A stretch of 64,000 nucleotides of DNA from Methylobacterium sp. Leaf123 (lineage in GTDB: Bacteria > Pseudomonadota > Alphaproteobacteria > Rhizobiales > Beijerinckiaceae), in assembly GCF_001423405.1 (NCBI RefSeq), contig NZ_LMNS01000001.1, forward strand, positions 501,384 through 565,383, read 5' to 3'. The translations under genes were made by a program, and so were the position numbers. This document shows, piece after piece, positions 26,851-35,533 of this stretch (position 1 is the first letter of the stretch; every line of letters starts with the position of its first letter). The notes beneath the pieces are model-generated. The model was not told where the DNA came from and did not search any database. It worked only from the letters and a program-made list of their open reading frames with translations.

Positions 26851-27224
26851 TTATTATGGAAAGTCCGGCCCGGATTGGGTTTGCTCGGCGGCAGTCGCAC
26901 ATCTGCCGGTTGAGTAAGGCTGGGCACAGCACTCTCTATGATCACGGCGCCGATTGTTGCCGCTCGCCAGTTAATGTTGGATTTAAAAGATCTGGAGATT
27001 TCATCTAAGGTGTTGATGAAAGCTAGCAAATGACGAATTTTATGCGGCTATGATTCACCTAGGTTGATATTTATTGCCTGGGTCGGCCGCAGCGCTGTGT
27101 GCAGATGCAGCAAAATTTTGCGTCGCAAAATCGTTATGCTCAGTCTCAGCATATCTGGACAAGGCCAGGGACGGCGCCTAACTTAGGCGGCACAATGCTC
27201 ATTTTGAGCATAAAGGAGACCGCG
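26851..27224 (+). promoter_or_regulatory. nadABC upstream region with paired ATGCT-N7-AGCAT operators
   Basis: AT-rich spacer relative to the rest. Two palindromes of the same form, ATGCT-N7-AGCAT, lie at 27136-27152 (spacer CAGTCTC) and 27195-27211 (spacer CATTTTG), 59 bp centre to centre; the second ends just before the AAGGAG of nadA. A separate 17-bp palindrome ATTTTGC-GTC-GCAAAAT is at 27115-27131, overlapping GCAAAATTTTGC at 27110-27121. Likely repressor sites for NAD synthesis (NadQ-type regulation is known in alphaproteobacteria; I infer the match). Confidence 0.6.
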
Positions 27225-28268
27225 ATGTCCGAGGCAGGATCCGCCTTTCGCGTGCCGGCCGACCGGGCCTTCCCGCTGCCCGATCTCTATGCGCGCGTGA
27301 GCCGTCACGTGCCTGCGATCGAGTGGCCGGCGCTGGCTCCCGATGTCGAAGCAATCCTGCGCCTGAAACGCGAGCGCAACGCGGTGGTTCTGGCGCACAA
27401 TTACCAAGCGCCGGAGATCTTCCATACGGTGGCGGACATCGTCGGCGACAGCCTCGCGCTGGCCCGTGAAGCCGCGCGGGTCGATGCGGACGTGATCGTG
27501 CTGGCCGGTGTCCACTTCATGGCCGAGACCGCCAAGCTGCTGAACCCCGGCAAGACCGTGCTGATGCCCGATATGGCCGCCGGCTGCTCGCTTGCCGATT
27601 CGATCACCGCGGCCGACGTGCGGGCCCTGCGCGCCAAGTATCCGGGCGTGCCGGTCGTGACCTACGTCAACACCTCCGCCGCGGTGAAGGCGGAGTCGGA
27701 TGTGTGCTGCACCTCCGGCAACGCCGCCGACGTGGTGCGTGCGCTCGGGGTGCCGCGGGTTCTGATGATCCCGGACGAGTTCCTGGCCCAGAACGTCCAG
27801 AAGCAGGTGCCCGAGGTCGAGATGCTGACTTGGGCCGGCCATTGCGAGGTGCATGAGCGCTTCACCCCGGCCGACATCGCCGATGTGCGCGAGAGCTATC
27901 CCGGCATCACCGTGATCGCCCATCCCGAATGCCCGCCGGACGTGGTCGAGGCCTCGGACTTCTCCGGCTCGACGGCGATGATGATGAACTACGTCACCGA
28001 GAAGCGGCCGTCCCAGGTCGTGCTCGTGACCGAATGCTCGATGGCCGACAACATCGCGGTGGCCAATCCCGACATCGAGTTCATCAAGCCCTGCAACCTC
28101 TGCCCGCACATGAAGCGGATCACCTTGCGCAACATCCGTGAGGCGCTGGAGACGATGACGCACGAGATCACCGTCGAGGAGGGCCTGGCCGAGCGCGCGC
28201 GCCTCGCCGTCGAGCGGATGCTTGCAGTGAAGCCGACCCAGACCGTCTCACCCCGGCAGGCCGCCTGA
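27225..28268 (+). CDS. nadA: Quinolinate synthase A
   Basis: A 347-residue enzyme that condenses iminoaspartate with dihydroxyacetone phosphate to quinolinate. It has the NadA triad of [4Fe-4S] cysteines in [19 protein letters not shown] and [10 protein letters not shown] regions, plus [11 protein letters not shown] and [10 protein letters not shown]. The ATG at 27225 follows AAGGAGACCGCG; the longer frame to 27099 would run through the operators and is rejected. First gene of nadABC. Confidence 0.96.
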   Translation: MSEAGSAFRVPADRAFPLPDLYARVSRHVPAIEWPALAPDVEAILRLKRERNAVVLAHNYQAPEIFHTVADIVGDSLALAREAARVDADVIVLAGVHFMAETAKLLNPGKTVLMPDMAAGCSLADSITAADVRALRAKYPGVPVVTYVNTSAAVKAESDVCCTSGNAADVVRALGVPRVLMIPDEFLAQNVQKQVPEVEMLTWAGHCEVHERFTPADIADVRESYPGITVIAHPECPPDVVEASDFSGSTAMMMNYVTEKRPSQVVLVTECSMADNIAVANPDIEFIKPCNLCPHMKRITLRNIREALETMTHEITVEEGLAERARLAVERMLAVKPTQTVSPRQAA

Positions 28269-29797
28269 TGAGCGTCTTCGCCCGGAGTCCTGCCGACCGG
28301 GTGGTCGTGGTCGGCGCCGGGGTGGCCGGGCTCGCCACGGCCCTGCGGCTCGCGCCGCGCCCGGTCACCCTCATCACCGCCGCGCCCCTCGGGGCCGGCA
28401 CCGCCACGGGCTGGGCCCAGGGCGGCATCGCCGCCGCGATGGGCGCGGACGACGCGCCCTCGCTCCACGCGGACGACACGCTTGCCGCGGGCGCCGGCCT
28501 GACCGAACCGGAGGTCGCCCTGCGCGTCGCCGAGGCGGGACCGGGCCTGATCGATTGGCTCGTCGCCCTCGGCACCGGCTTCGACCGGGAGGCGGACGGC
28601 GCCCTGGCGCTCGGGCTGGAGGCGGCCCATAGCCGCCGCCGGATCGTGCGGGCGCGGGGGGATTCCACTGGCCGTACCGTGCTCGACGGGCTGGTGCGTG
28701 CCACCCAGGCGACACCCTCGATCGAGGTTCTCGTCGCCGGCCTGCACGGCCTGATGCAGGATGCCGACGGCCGCGTCTGCGGTGTCGTGTGCGAACGCGA
28801 CGGCGCGGCCTTCCGCCTGCCCGCCCGCGCCGTGGTGCTGGCGACCGGCGGCGCTGGTGCGCTCTACGCCTCGACCACCAATCCGCGGAGCGCTCTCGGG
28901 CGGGGGCTTCTCGTTGCCGCGCGGGCCGGTGCGGTCCTGCGCGACCTCGAATTCGTGCAGTTCCACCCGACCGCCATTGCCGCCGGCCGCGATCCCATGC
29001 CGCTCGCCACCGAGGCGCTTCGTGGCGAAGGCGCTGTGCTGATCGATGAGAACGGCGCGCCCGTGATGGCGGGGATTGAAGGCGGCGACCTGGCCCCCCG
29101 CGACGTGGTGGCCCGGGGCATCTTCCAGGCGCTCGGCCGGGGCCGCACGGTCTATCTCGACACGCGTGGCCCTCTCGGCGCCCGCATGCCGCAACGCTTC
29201 CCGACCGTCTTCGCGCTCTGCGCCGAGGCGGGCATCGATCCGGCGGTTCAACCGATCCCGGTTCGTCCGGCCGCGCACTATCACATGGGCGGCATTCTCG
29301 TGGACGCTGCCGGGCGCAGCACCGTGCCGGGCCTCTGGGCCTGCGGCGAAGTATCGTCGACCGGTCTGCACGGCGCCAATCGCCTTGCCAGCAACTCGCT
29401 TCTCGAAGCGCTGGCCTTCGCGCCACGCATCGCCGCGTCGATCGATGCAGCCTCGGCCCCGGTGAGCACGGATCGCCCGGCGCCGCTGCCCGAGATCGTA
29501 CCGCAGCATGCCGCAGCGCTCGCCGAGGTTCGCGGCATCATGGAGCGCGACGTCGGCGTGGTGCGCGATGAGGCCGGCCTGTCCCAGGCCATCGCCCGTC
29601 TCGCCGATCTGTCCGAGCGCGGCAGCGATGCCGCCGCCACGGGCCTGATGATCGCCCGCTCCGCCCTCGACCGGTGCGAAAGCCGCGGCGCCCATTGGCG
29701 CAGCGATCATCCGGGCCAGCTCCCGGCCCGGCAATCTATCTTCACGCCCGCCGCAGCCGATGCCCCGTGCGCGCTTCAGGAACTCACCGATGCCTGA
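28268..29797 (+). CDS. nadB: L-aspartate oxidase
   Basis: A 509-residue flavoprotein of the succinate dehydrogenase/fumarate reductase family. FAD site VVVVGAGVAGLATALRL at the N-terminus, substrate/FAD loop LATGGAGALYASTTNPRSALGRGL, and AAHYHMGGILVDAAGRSTVPGLWACGE. It oxidises aspartate to iminoaspartate for NadA. TGATG overlap with nadA. Somewhat shorter than the E. coli enzyme (540), with a reduced C-terminus. Confidence 0.95.
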   Translation: MSVFARSPADRVVVVGAGVAGLATALRLAPRPVTLITAAPLGAGTATGWAQGGIAAAMGADDAPSLHADDTLAAGAGLTEPEVALRVAEAGPGLIDWLVALGTGFDREADGALALGLEAAHSRRRIVRARGDSTGRTVLDGLVRATQATPSIEVLVAGLHGLMQDADGRVCGVVCERDGAAFRLPARAVVLATGGAGALYASTTNPRSALGRGLLVAARAGAVLRDLEFVQFHPTAIAAGRDPMPLATEALRGEGAVLIDENGAPVMAGIEGGDLAPRDVVARGIFQALGRGRTVYLDTRGPLGARMPQRFPTVFALCAEAGIDPAVQPIPVRPAAHYHMGGILVDAAGRSTVPGLWACGEVSSTGLHGANRLASNSLLEALAFAPRIAASIDAASAPVSTDRPAPLPEIVPQHAAALAEVRGIMERDVGVVRDEAGLSQAIARLADLSERGSDAAATGLMIARSALDRCESRGAHWRSDHPGQLPARQSIFTPAAADAPCALQELTDA

Positions 29798-30650
29798 CGA
29801 CGTCCTGCTACCGCTGCCGCGCCTTCTCGTGGAGCCCGTGGTGCGGGCGGCTCTTCTCGAAGATCTCGGTCGGGCGGGCGATATCACCACCGATGCCATC
29901 GTGCCCGCGGGCGAGCGCATGGAGGCGGTCATCGCCTCCCGTCAGGACGGCGTGATCGCCGGAACCGACGCCGCCGTGATCGCGTTCGAGCTGATCGATC
30001 CGAGCCTCAGGGTGTCGGTCGAGCGGCCAGACGGATCGCGCGTCGCGCCGGGCGATACCGTGATCCGCCTTTCCGGCCCGGCCCGCGCCGTTCTGACCGC
30101 CGAGCGCGTCGCCCTCAACCTCCTCTGCCGGCTGAGCGGGGTCGCCACGGCGACGGCCTCGCTGGTCGAGGCGGCGCGGCCGCACGGCAAGGCGCGGATC
30201 GTCTGCACCCGCAAGACCACGCCGGGCCTGCGGGCGCTGGAGAAACACGCGGTGCGCGCGGGCGGCGGCTCGAACCACCGCTTCGGCCTCGACGATGCGG
30301 TGCTGATCAAGGACAACCACGTCGCGGTCGCGGGCGGGATCATCCCCGCCATCGAGCGGGCCCTCGCGCGGACCGGTCACCTCGTCAAAATCGAGGTCGA
30401 AGTCGATACCCTGGCCCAGCTCGAAGAGGCGCTCTCGGTAGGCGCCGACGCGGTGCTCCTCGACAATATGAGCCCCGATACGTTGCGTCAGGCGGTGGCG
30501 ATGGTCGATGGACGCGCCGTGACCGAGGCCTCGGGCCGGATCAACCGGGAGACGGTCGGCGCGGTGGCGGCCTCGGGCGTCGATCTGATCTCGGTCGGCT
30601 GGATCACCCACAGTTCGGCGATCATCGATCTGGGGCTCGACGCGGCGTAG
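29790..30650 (+). CDS. nadC: Nicotinate-nucleotide pyrophosphorylase (carboxylating)
   Basis: A 286-residue enzyme converting quinolinate and PRPP to nicotinate mononucleotide. LLEDLGRAGDITTDAI, NLLCRLSGVATAT, RIVCTRKTTPGLRALEKHAVRAGGGSNHR and KDNHVAVAGG are family signatures, with Arg and Lys phosphate contacts present. ATG 29790 lies inside the nadB end (8-nt overlap). Last gene of the operon; its 3' end overlaps the convergent acetyltransferase gene by 29 nt. Confidence 0.95.
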   Translation: MPDDVLLPLPRLLVEPVVRAALLEDLGRAGDITTDAIVPAGERMEAVIASRQDGVIAGTDAAVIAFELIDPSLRVSVERPDGSRVAPGDTVIRLSGPARAVLTAERVALNLLCRLSGVATATASLVEAARPHGKARIVCTRKTTPGLRALEKHAVRAGGGSNHRFGLDDAVLIKDNHVAVAGGIIPAIERALARTGHLVKIEVEVDTLAQLEEALSVGADAVLLDNMSPDTLRQAVAMVDGRAVTEASGRINRETVGAVAASGVDLISVGWITHSSAIIDLGLDAA

Positions 30651-31185
30651 CGCCGAGACCATCCTTCCGCATCCGGTGGCGCCGGAACGTCTGACCGTTG
30701 CGCGTCACCGTTTCCTCTTCGATGGTTTCGAAGCCGTGGGCTGCGAAGAATGGCCGGGCCGTCAGGCTCGCCTCGGTCCGTAAACCGGTGAGGCCGCGGG
30801 CGATGGCCGCCGCCTCGGCGGTCCGGAGGAGGGCCTTCGCGACGCCTCTTCCGCCATGGGCCGGGTGAACGTAGAGCATGGCGAGGCGGCCGCACGGCTC
30901 GAGATCCGCGAACCCCGCCGCCTCCGGGCCGATCCACGCGATCAAGCGTTGTCCCCGCTGCGCTTGCGTTGCCCAAGCCGTTCGATCGACCCGCGACCAC
31001 GCCTCGATCTGCGCCCCATCGTAATCGACTGAGGCGGTCTCGCGAATGGCGGATTGGAAGATCGCGATGACCGCATCCAAGTCAGCCTCGGCATAACGGC
31101 GGACGGTGACGCGATCCGCCGAAGCGCTGCTCGGGAAGGTTCCGGCCACCGACGATAATCCTTGCCCCCACGGCCGAGCTGCCAC
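30622..31185 (-). CDS. GNAT family N-acetyltransferase
   Basis: A 187-residue protein from GTG 31185. The GNAT core starts at VTVRRYAEADLDAVIAIFQSAI, with LAMLYVHPAHGGRGVAKALLRTAEAAA as the acetyl-CoA motif A (GGRGVAKAL) and LRTEASLTARPFFAAHGF as motif B. The substrate is unknown. The first ~25 residues are low complexity, so the true start may be later. Convergent with, and overlapping, nadC. Confidence 0.8.
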   Translation of the reverse strand: MAARPWGQGLSSVAGTFPSSASADRVTVRRYAEADLDAVIAIFQSAIRETASVDYDGAQIEAWSRVDRTAWATQAQRGQRLIAWIGPEAAGFADLEPCGRLAMLYVHPAHGGRGVAKALLRTAEAAAIARGLTGLRTEASLTARPFFAAHGFETIEEETVTRNGQTFRRHRMRKDGLGATPRRAPDR

Positions 31186-31347
31186 AGTGTGGCCACACGG
31201 TCACGAGGATGGCCGAACCGATACCGCACTGCAAATCAAGCTTGGCTTTAAACGGGGAGCGTTTACGCCTTGGCGAGGGTCCGCACGGCATCGTGCGGCG
31301 GTTCTTCCACCGCGTCCCCTGTTCTTCGCCTGCCCCGAGAGGCCCTG

Positions 31348-32025
31348 ATGCGCCGTTTCGTCGTTGCCCTGGGCGGGCTTGCCTGCGCGACGTTCGCGCT
31401 GGCAAGCTCCGCCGCAGCCTATGAGATTGACCCGCTCACGCGTCAGCCGCTGACCGAGGTTCTGACGGTGCGCGTGCGCCCGCAGAACACGCTGCCGACC
31501 GCCAACGCGGCGCTGCCGGCGGATGTCCCGGGCGCGCCCGCCTCGGCCAGCGACCCGCTGGCCTCGACCGTGCCGCAGATGACCGCGATCCCGCGCGATA
31601 CGGTTCCTTATTCCGGACCCTACGCGCCCGGCACCATCGTCGTCTCGACCGCCGAGCGCCGGCTCTATCTCATCCAGCCCGGTGGCGAGGCCCTGCGCTA
31701 CGGCGTCGGCGTCGGCCGTCCCGGCTTCACCTGGGGCGGCACGCAGACCGTCACGATGAAGCGCGAATGGCCCGATTGGCGCCCGCCATCGGAGATGCTG
31801 CGCCGCCGTCCCGACCTGCCGCGCTACATGAAGGGCGGTATCGAGAACCCGCTCGGCGCGCGCGCCATGTATCTTGGCAACACGATCTATCGCATCCACG
31901 GCTCCAACGAGCCGGAGACGATCGGCACGGCGGTGTCGTCCGGCTGCATCCGCATGACCAACGAGGACGTGACGGATCTCTACAGCCGCGTGAAGGTCGG
32001 CGCTCGGGTCGTCGTCCAGCGCTGA
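31348..32025 (+). CDS. L,D-transpeptidase (YkuD/ErfK type)
   Basis: A 225-residue exported enzyme from ATG 31348 (GAGAGG upstream). Signal peptide to about SSAAAYE; catalytic domain from ~85 (IVVSTAERRLYLIQPGGEALRYGVGVGRPG) with YRIHGSNEPETIG and the active-site Cys in SSGCIRMTNEDV. Such enzymes make 3-3 cross-links in peptidoglycan or attach lipoprotein to it. Followed by a strong terminator. Confidence 0.92.
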   Translation: MRRFVVALGGLACATFALASSAAAYEIDPLTRQPLTEVLTVRVRPQNTLPTANAALPADVPGAPASASDPLASTVPQMTAIPRDTVPYSGPYAPGTIVVSTAERRLYLIQPGGEALRYGVGVGRPGFTWGGTQTVTMKREWPDWRPPSEMLRRRPDLPRYMKGGIENPLGARAMYLGNTIYRIHGSNEPETIGTAVSSGCIRMTNEDVTDLYSRVKVGARVVVQR

Positions 32026-32050
32026 TCGTCCATTTGAGACAGCAATGAGA

Positions 32051-32078
32051 AAGGGCCGGCAGCGATGCCGGCCCTTTT
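32051..32078 (+). terminator. Rho-independent terminator of the L,D-transpeptidase gene
   Basis: GGGCCGGC, loop AGCGAT, GCCGGCCC, then TTTT. Starts 26 bp after the stop codon; may also serve the small minus-strand gene as a mirror hairpin. Confidence 0.85.
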
Positions 32079-32124
32079 CGTTTGGTCGTAGTCCAAGTTG
32101 GTCTTGGTCCGAGAAAGCGACGCG

Positions 32125-32262
32125 TCAGCCGATCAGCAGCAGATCGAGCACGATGGCGGCGATGCCGCCCGCCACGGCGAGGCCGAGGATGACGACGCTG
32201 CTGAGCTGATCGACGGTATCCACGTCCTGTCCGACGCGATGTTGGAACTCGTTGGCTGACAC
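32125..32262 (-). CDS. Small membrane protein of 45 residues
   Basis: Read by hand on the minus strand: GTG 32262 preceded by a perfect GGAGG with 6-nt spacing, a polar N-terminus (SANEFQHRVGQDVDTVDQLSS) and one hydrophobic helix (VVILGLAVAGGIAAIVLDLLLIG) running to the stop. No family is recognised. The ribosome site and clean amphipathic layout make it a good small-gene candidate. Confidence 0.65.
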   Translation of the reverse strand: MSANEFQHRVGQDVDTVDQLSSVVILGLAVAGGIAAIVLDLLLIG

Positions 32263-32417
32263 GCGCTGCCTCCGTTGGAATATCGCACGCCAACGGGTGG
32301 GGGAGGGGATGGTTCAATGCCGGACCGTCGCAGGTCAGCCCCCGAAGCCGCGTCGATCGCCCACGAGGAACCTCCCCTCGCAATGCCAGTTGGCTGTCCT
32401 CAACAGGGAGGACAGCC

Positions 32418-32660
32418 ATGGTCGATGCCAGCCAGATACGCGAGCACGCCACCGTCGTCGGTTCCGACGGCGGACATGTCGGCACGGTGGATCACGTCGG
32501 GAAAGGCGAGATCAAGCTGACGAAGAGCGACGCCGATGCCGGCGGGCTCCATCACTACATCCCCCTCGATTTCGTGATCGCCGTCGAGGGCGATCAGGTC
32601 CGCCTCAATCGGAGTGCGGACGAGGTGAAGAAGGAATGGAGCACGTCGGGCGCCGCCTAG
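32418..32660 (+). CDS. DUF2171 family protein
   Basis: An 80-residue protein with GGGAGGACAGCC before ATG 32418. IREHATVVGSDGGHVGTVDHVGKGEIKLTKSD and HYIPLDFVIAVEGDQVRLNRSADEVKKEW are typical of DUF2171/PRC-barrel-like proteins, often stress-induced in this group. The biochemical role is unknown. Confidence 0.8.
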   Translation: MVDASQIREHATVVGSDGGHVGTVDHVGKGEIKLTKSDADAGGLHHYIPLDFVIAVEGDQVRLNRSADEVKKEWSTSGAA

Positions 32661-32780
32661 GCGAACGTGGCTCGCCCCGGCCGTCATTCGAGCGGCCGGA
32701 TGAATGCTCTTGCCGCGCAAATGCACCGACTTCGCCCTCACCACACGGAGAGGGCCGACATCGCATCCAGGGAGAAACGC

Positions 32781-32939
32781 GTGACTGCACAGAATGATCG
32801 GCCGCAATCCGAGACCGAGCCGAAGCCGATCGGTGATCCGGCCCCCGCTCCGCAGCCGCCCGCCGGGGATCCCCCGCCGCATCGGCCGGATGCGATCCCC
32901 GATGAGGATCTCGACCAGGTCGAGGAACAGCCGAGCTGA
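32781..32939 (+). CDS. Small Pro-rich acidic protein
   Basis: A 52-residue frame from GTG 32781 with GGGAGAAACGC upstream. Composition is Pro/Asp/Glu-rich (PAPAPQPPAGDPPPHRPDAIPDEDLDQVEEQ), likely disordered. Follows the DUF2171 gene at 120 bp. Support is the ribosome site and context; function unknown. Confidence 0.5.
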   Translation: MTAQNDRPQSETEPKPIGDPAPAPQPPAGDPPPHRPDAIPDEDLDQVEEQPS

Positions 32940-32999
32940 TGCGTTTCGCGGGCCACCTCACGTGTGGCCCGCGCCGCCTCGGACGATCTCAGTGGGTGC

Positions 33000-33428
33000 T
33001 TAGTGGCAGCCGCAGCCGCCGCTTCCGCAGCCCCCGCCGGCATGGGCGGGCTTCGCAGGTGCGCTGGCCACGCGATCCCGGGTGAGGCCCCGCTCCTCCA
33101 GCTCGCTCAGATAGGTCGACCAACGGTTCCGGTACTCGCGGCCGAGATCGAACAGGTAGTCCCACCCGTAAATACCCGTATCGTGCATATCGTCGAAGAA
33201 CAGCTTCACGGCGTAGTTGCCGATGGGCTCGACCGAGAGGATTGCGACATCGCGCTTGCCGCCCAGCACCTTGCGTTCGGCCGGAGAATGGCCTTGAACC
33301 TCCGCCGAGGGACTCGACACGCGCAAGTATTCGGCGGGCAGCTCAAAGCGACCGCCGCCATCGAACGCAACGGTCAGAATGCGCTTGTCTCCGGACAGGC
33401 GGATCTCGGTGGGCCAGCGCTCACTCAT
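33000..33428 (-). CDS. DUF971 (GBBH-like N-terminal domain) protein
   Basis: A 142-residue protein from ATG 33428. WPTEIRLSGDKRILTVAFDGGGRFELPAEYLRVSSPSAEV and NYAVKLFFDDMHDTGIYGWDYLFDLG define DUF971, the N-terminal domain of gamma-butyrobetaine hydroxylases, often linked to Fe-S cluster carriers. The C-terminus is a Gly/Cys/His metal-binding-like tail (GGGCGSGGCGCH). Divergent from moaA. Confidence 0.85.
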   Translation of the reverse strand: MSERWPTEIRLSGDKRILTVAFDGGGRFELPAEYLRVSSPSAEVQGHSPAERKVLGGKRDVAILSVEPIGNYAVKLFFDDMHDTGIYGWDYLFDLGREYRNRWSTYLSELEERGLTRDRVASAPAKPAHAGGGCGSGGCGCH

Positions 33429-33502
33429 GACGGTCGGTTCCACGCTCTCATGCCGGCGTTGCGCTCCCGCGCTTGCCGGATAATGCCACCGCCCTCATAT
33501 GG

Positions 33503-34606
33503 ATGGCGATGTTGGATCTGTCAGCCGACAAAACCACCCAGGCCGGCACCGAGTCGAGTTCAGAGGCGCGTATGTGGGGCCCCGCCGACGATATCCTCGC
33601 ACCGGTGCGGCCGGCGCCGCTGATCGACCCGTTCCAGCGGGCGATCACCTATCTCCGGATCTCGGTGACGGATCGCTGCGACTTCCGCTGTGCCTATTGC
33701 ATGTCCGAGGACATGCAGTTCCTGCCCAAGCGCGATCTGTTGACGCTCGAAGAGCTCGATCGGCTCTGCGGCGTGTTCATCGACCGCGGTGTGCGCAAGC
33801 TGCGGATCACCGGCGGCGAGCCGCTGGTGCGCCGTGACATCATGCATCTGTTCCGCCGGCTCTCCCGCCACCTCGAGAGCGGCACCCTCGACGAGCTGAC
33901 GCTGACGACCAATGGCTCCCAACTTGCCCGCTTCGCGCCCGAACTGGCCGAACTCGGCGTGCGCCGGATCAACGTCTCCCTCGATACGCTGGACCCCGAC
34001 AAATTCCGAGCGATCACCCGGCGCGGCGACCTCTCGGTGGTGCTGGCGGGGATCGAGGCGGCGCGGGCCGCCGGCATCAAGGTCAAGATCAACGCCGTGG
34101 CGCTCAAGGGCGTCAACGAGGACGAGATCGCCGACATGATCACCTGGGCCCACGGCCTTGGCATGGACATGACGCTGATCGAGGTGATGCCGCTCGGCGA
34201 GATCGAAGGCGACCGCACCGACCAGTTCCTGCCGCTCTCGGTCGCCCGCGAGCGCTTGGAGCAACGCTTCACGCTGACCCCGCTGCCCGACCGCACCGGC
34301 GGCCCGGCCCGCTACGTGCGGATCGAGGAAACCGGCGGGCGGCTCGGCTTCATCACGCCGCTGACGCACAATTTCTGCGAGAGCTGCAACCGGGTGCGTC
34401 TCACCTGCACCGGCAAGCTCTACATGTGCCTGGGCCAGGAAGACGCGGCGGATCTGCGCGCGGCGCTGCGGGCCTCGCCCGACGACGCATTGGTGACGCA
34501 GGCTGTCGTGGAGGCGATCTCCCGCAAGCCCAAGGGGCACGACTTCGTCATCGAGCGCGCCCGCCCGGCCGCCGTGCCGCGGCACATGAGCGTCACCGGG
34601 GGCTGA
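33503..34606 (+). CDS. moaA: GTP 3',8-cyclase
   Basis: A 367-residue radical-SAM enzyme of molybdenum-cofactor synthesis. The N-terminal [4Fe-4S] site is CDFRCAYC (Cys59, 63, 66 counting from ATG 33503); the C-terminal cluster is in [20 protein letters not shown]; the chain ends in Gly-Gly, as MoaA requires. GGEP at ~100 contacts SAM. The N-terminal ~40 residues are an unconserved extension; TTG 33473 and ATG 33509 are alternative starts. Confidence 0.95.
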   Translation: MAMLDLSADKTTQAGTESSSEARMWGPADDILAPVRPAPLIDPFQRAITYLRISVTDRCDFRCAYCMSEDMQFLPKRDLLTLEELDRLCGVFIDRGVRKLRITGGEPLVRRDIMHLFRRLSRHLESGTLDELTLTTNGSQLARFAPELAELGVRRINVSLDTLDPDKFRAITRRGDLSVVLAGIEAARAAGIKVKINAVALKGVNEDEIADMITWAHGLGMDMTLIEVMPLGEIEGDRTDQFLPLSVARERLEQRFTLTPLPDRTGGPARYVRIEETGGRLGFITPLTHNFCESCNRVRLTCTGKLYMCLGQEDAADLRAALRASPDDALVTQAVVEAISRKPKGHDFVIERARPAAVPRHMSVTGG

Positions 34607-34612
34607 TCGGCC

Positions 34613-35533
34613 TCAGCCCGCGACGGGGACCAGACTGTCTCTGATCTCTCGGTTCGAGAGCCAGGTCTGCACGCGATCGCAATGCGTGGCGACCTTCGGC
34701 GTATGCGCGTAGATCGCCAGCGATCCCTCGACCATCGCCCGCAGTTCGATGCAGCGGGCGGCATCCACGAGAAAGTTCAGGCCGCCGAGCGGCGGCTTGA
34801 AGGTCGTGCTGCCGGTGACGCCGAGCCGTGCTGCGATCTCAGGATAGACCGGCCAGATGCTGCCGCTCAGCGGATCGGGCAGGTAATCCTCGCAGGCCGC
34901 CGTCCGCGCCGGAATCCCGGCACGGTGAAGCGCGTCGCGGGCCAGATCTGCGAGCACGAACAGCTTCGGATGATTGATCGTATGCATGAAACAGCCGCGG
35001 CGCATCCACCCGGCGAACAGGCGGTCGAGGTTGCAGCCGTGCGCGTGGCTCATCGCCAGCAGGGCATCGCGATTGGGAAACCAGCCGTCGAGATAGCCGA
35101 CGCGCGAGAAAACATCCGCCCGGAACAGCGAGACGATCTCGTCGGCCGAGAAGCCGCGGGCGAAGCCGTAGACGATCAGCGCCGAGTGGTAATCACCCAT
35201 CGGCGAGCCGAACAGGCCGCCCTTGTGGGCGATGTAGACGATATCCGGGTGGAAGGCCGGGAAGACGATCGTCGGCACGGGCACGACGAACCGGGCGGTC
35301 TCGAAGATCCGCGCGGGTGTCACCTCGCCGAACGGGCCGGCCTCGAACGGGAAGCACACGGTCAGGTCGGCGTCTCGAACCGCTTCGAGCAGCCGCGCGG
35401 GGCTCGCGTCGAACTGCGAGAAGGTCGCCGGCTCTACCGACGCGATCTCAGCATCCGGCGCAAGGAACCCCAGGCACCCCGCAAGGACGGCGACTTGGCA
35501 GTTGTTGCCGACGACGACGATTCGCCTAGCCAC
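34613..35533 (-). CDS. WcbI-family polysaccharide biosynthesis acyl/acetyl transferase-like protein
   Basis: A 306-residue protein from GTG 35533. RIVVVGNNCQVAVLAGCL is the WcbI NCQ motif; FPFEAGPFGEVTP, IVFPAFHPDIVYI and HTINHPKLFVLADLA follow as in WcbI, which binds CoA and acts in capsule synthesis. The start region lies inside the end of the GSCFA gene (100-nt overlap), so the two are one transcriptional unit. Confidence 0.8.
   Translation of the reverse strand: MARRIVVVGNNCQVAVLAGCLGFLAPDAEIASVEPATFSQFDASPARLLEAVRDADLTVCFPFEAGPFGEVTPARIFETARFVVPVPTIVFPAFHPDIVYIAHKGGLFGSPMGDYHSALIVYGFARGFSADEIVSLFRADVFSRVGYLDGWFPNRDALLAMSHAHGCNLDRLFAGWMRRGCFMHTINHPKLFVLADLARDALHRAGIPARTAACEDYLPDPLSGSIWPVYPEIAARLGVTGSTTFKPPLGGLNFLVDAARCIELRAMVEGSLAIYAHTPKVATHCDRVQTWLSNREIRDSLVPVAG

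Noticed and set aside
27099-27224. 42-codon N-terminal extension of nadA
   Set aside because: It would place the coding sequence over two perfect operators and has no ribosome site, whereas ATG 27225 has AAGGAG.
31201-31899. Minus-strand frame over the L,D-transpeptidase
   Set aside because: The plus-strand gene has a signal peptide and the SSGCIRM active site; the minus frame has no motif.
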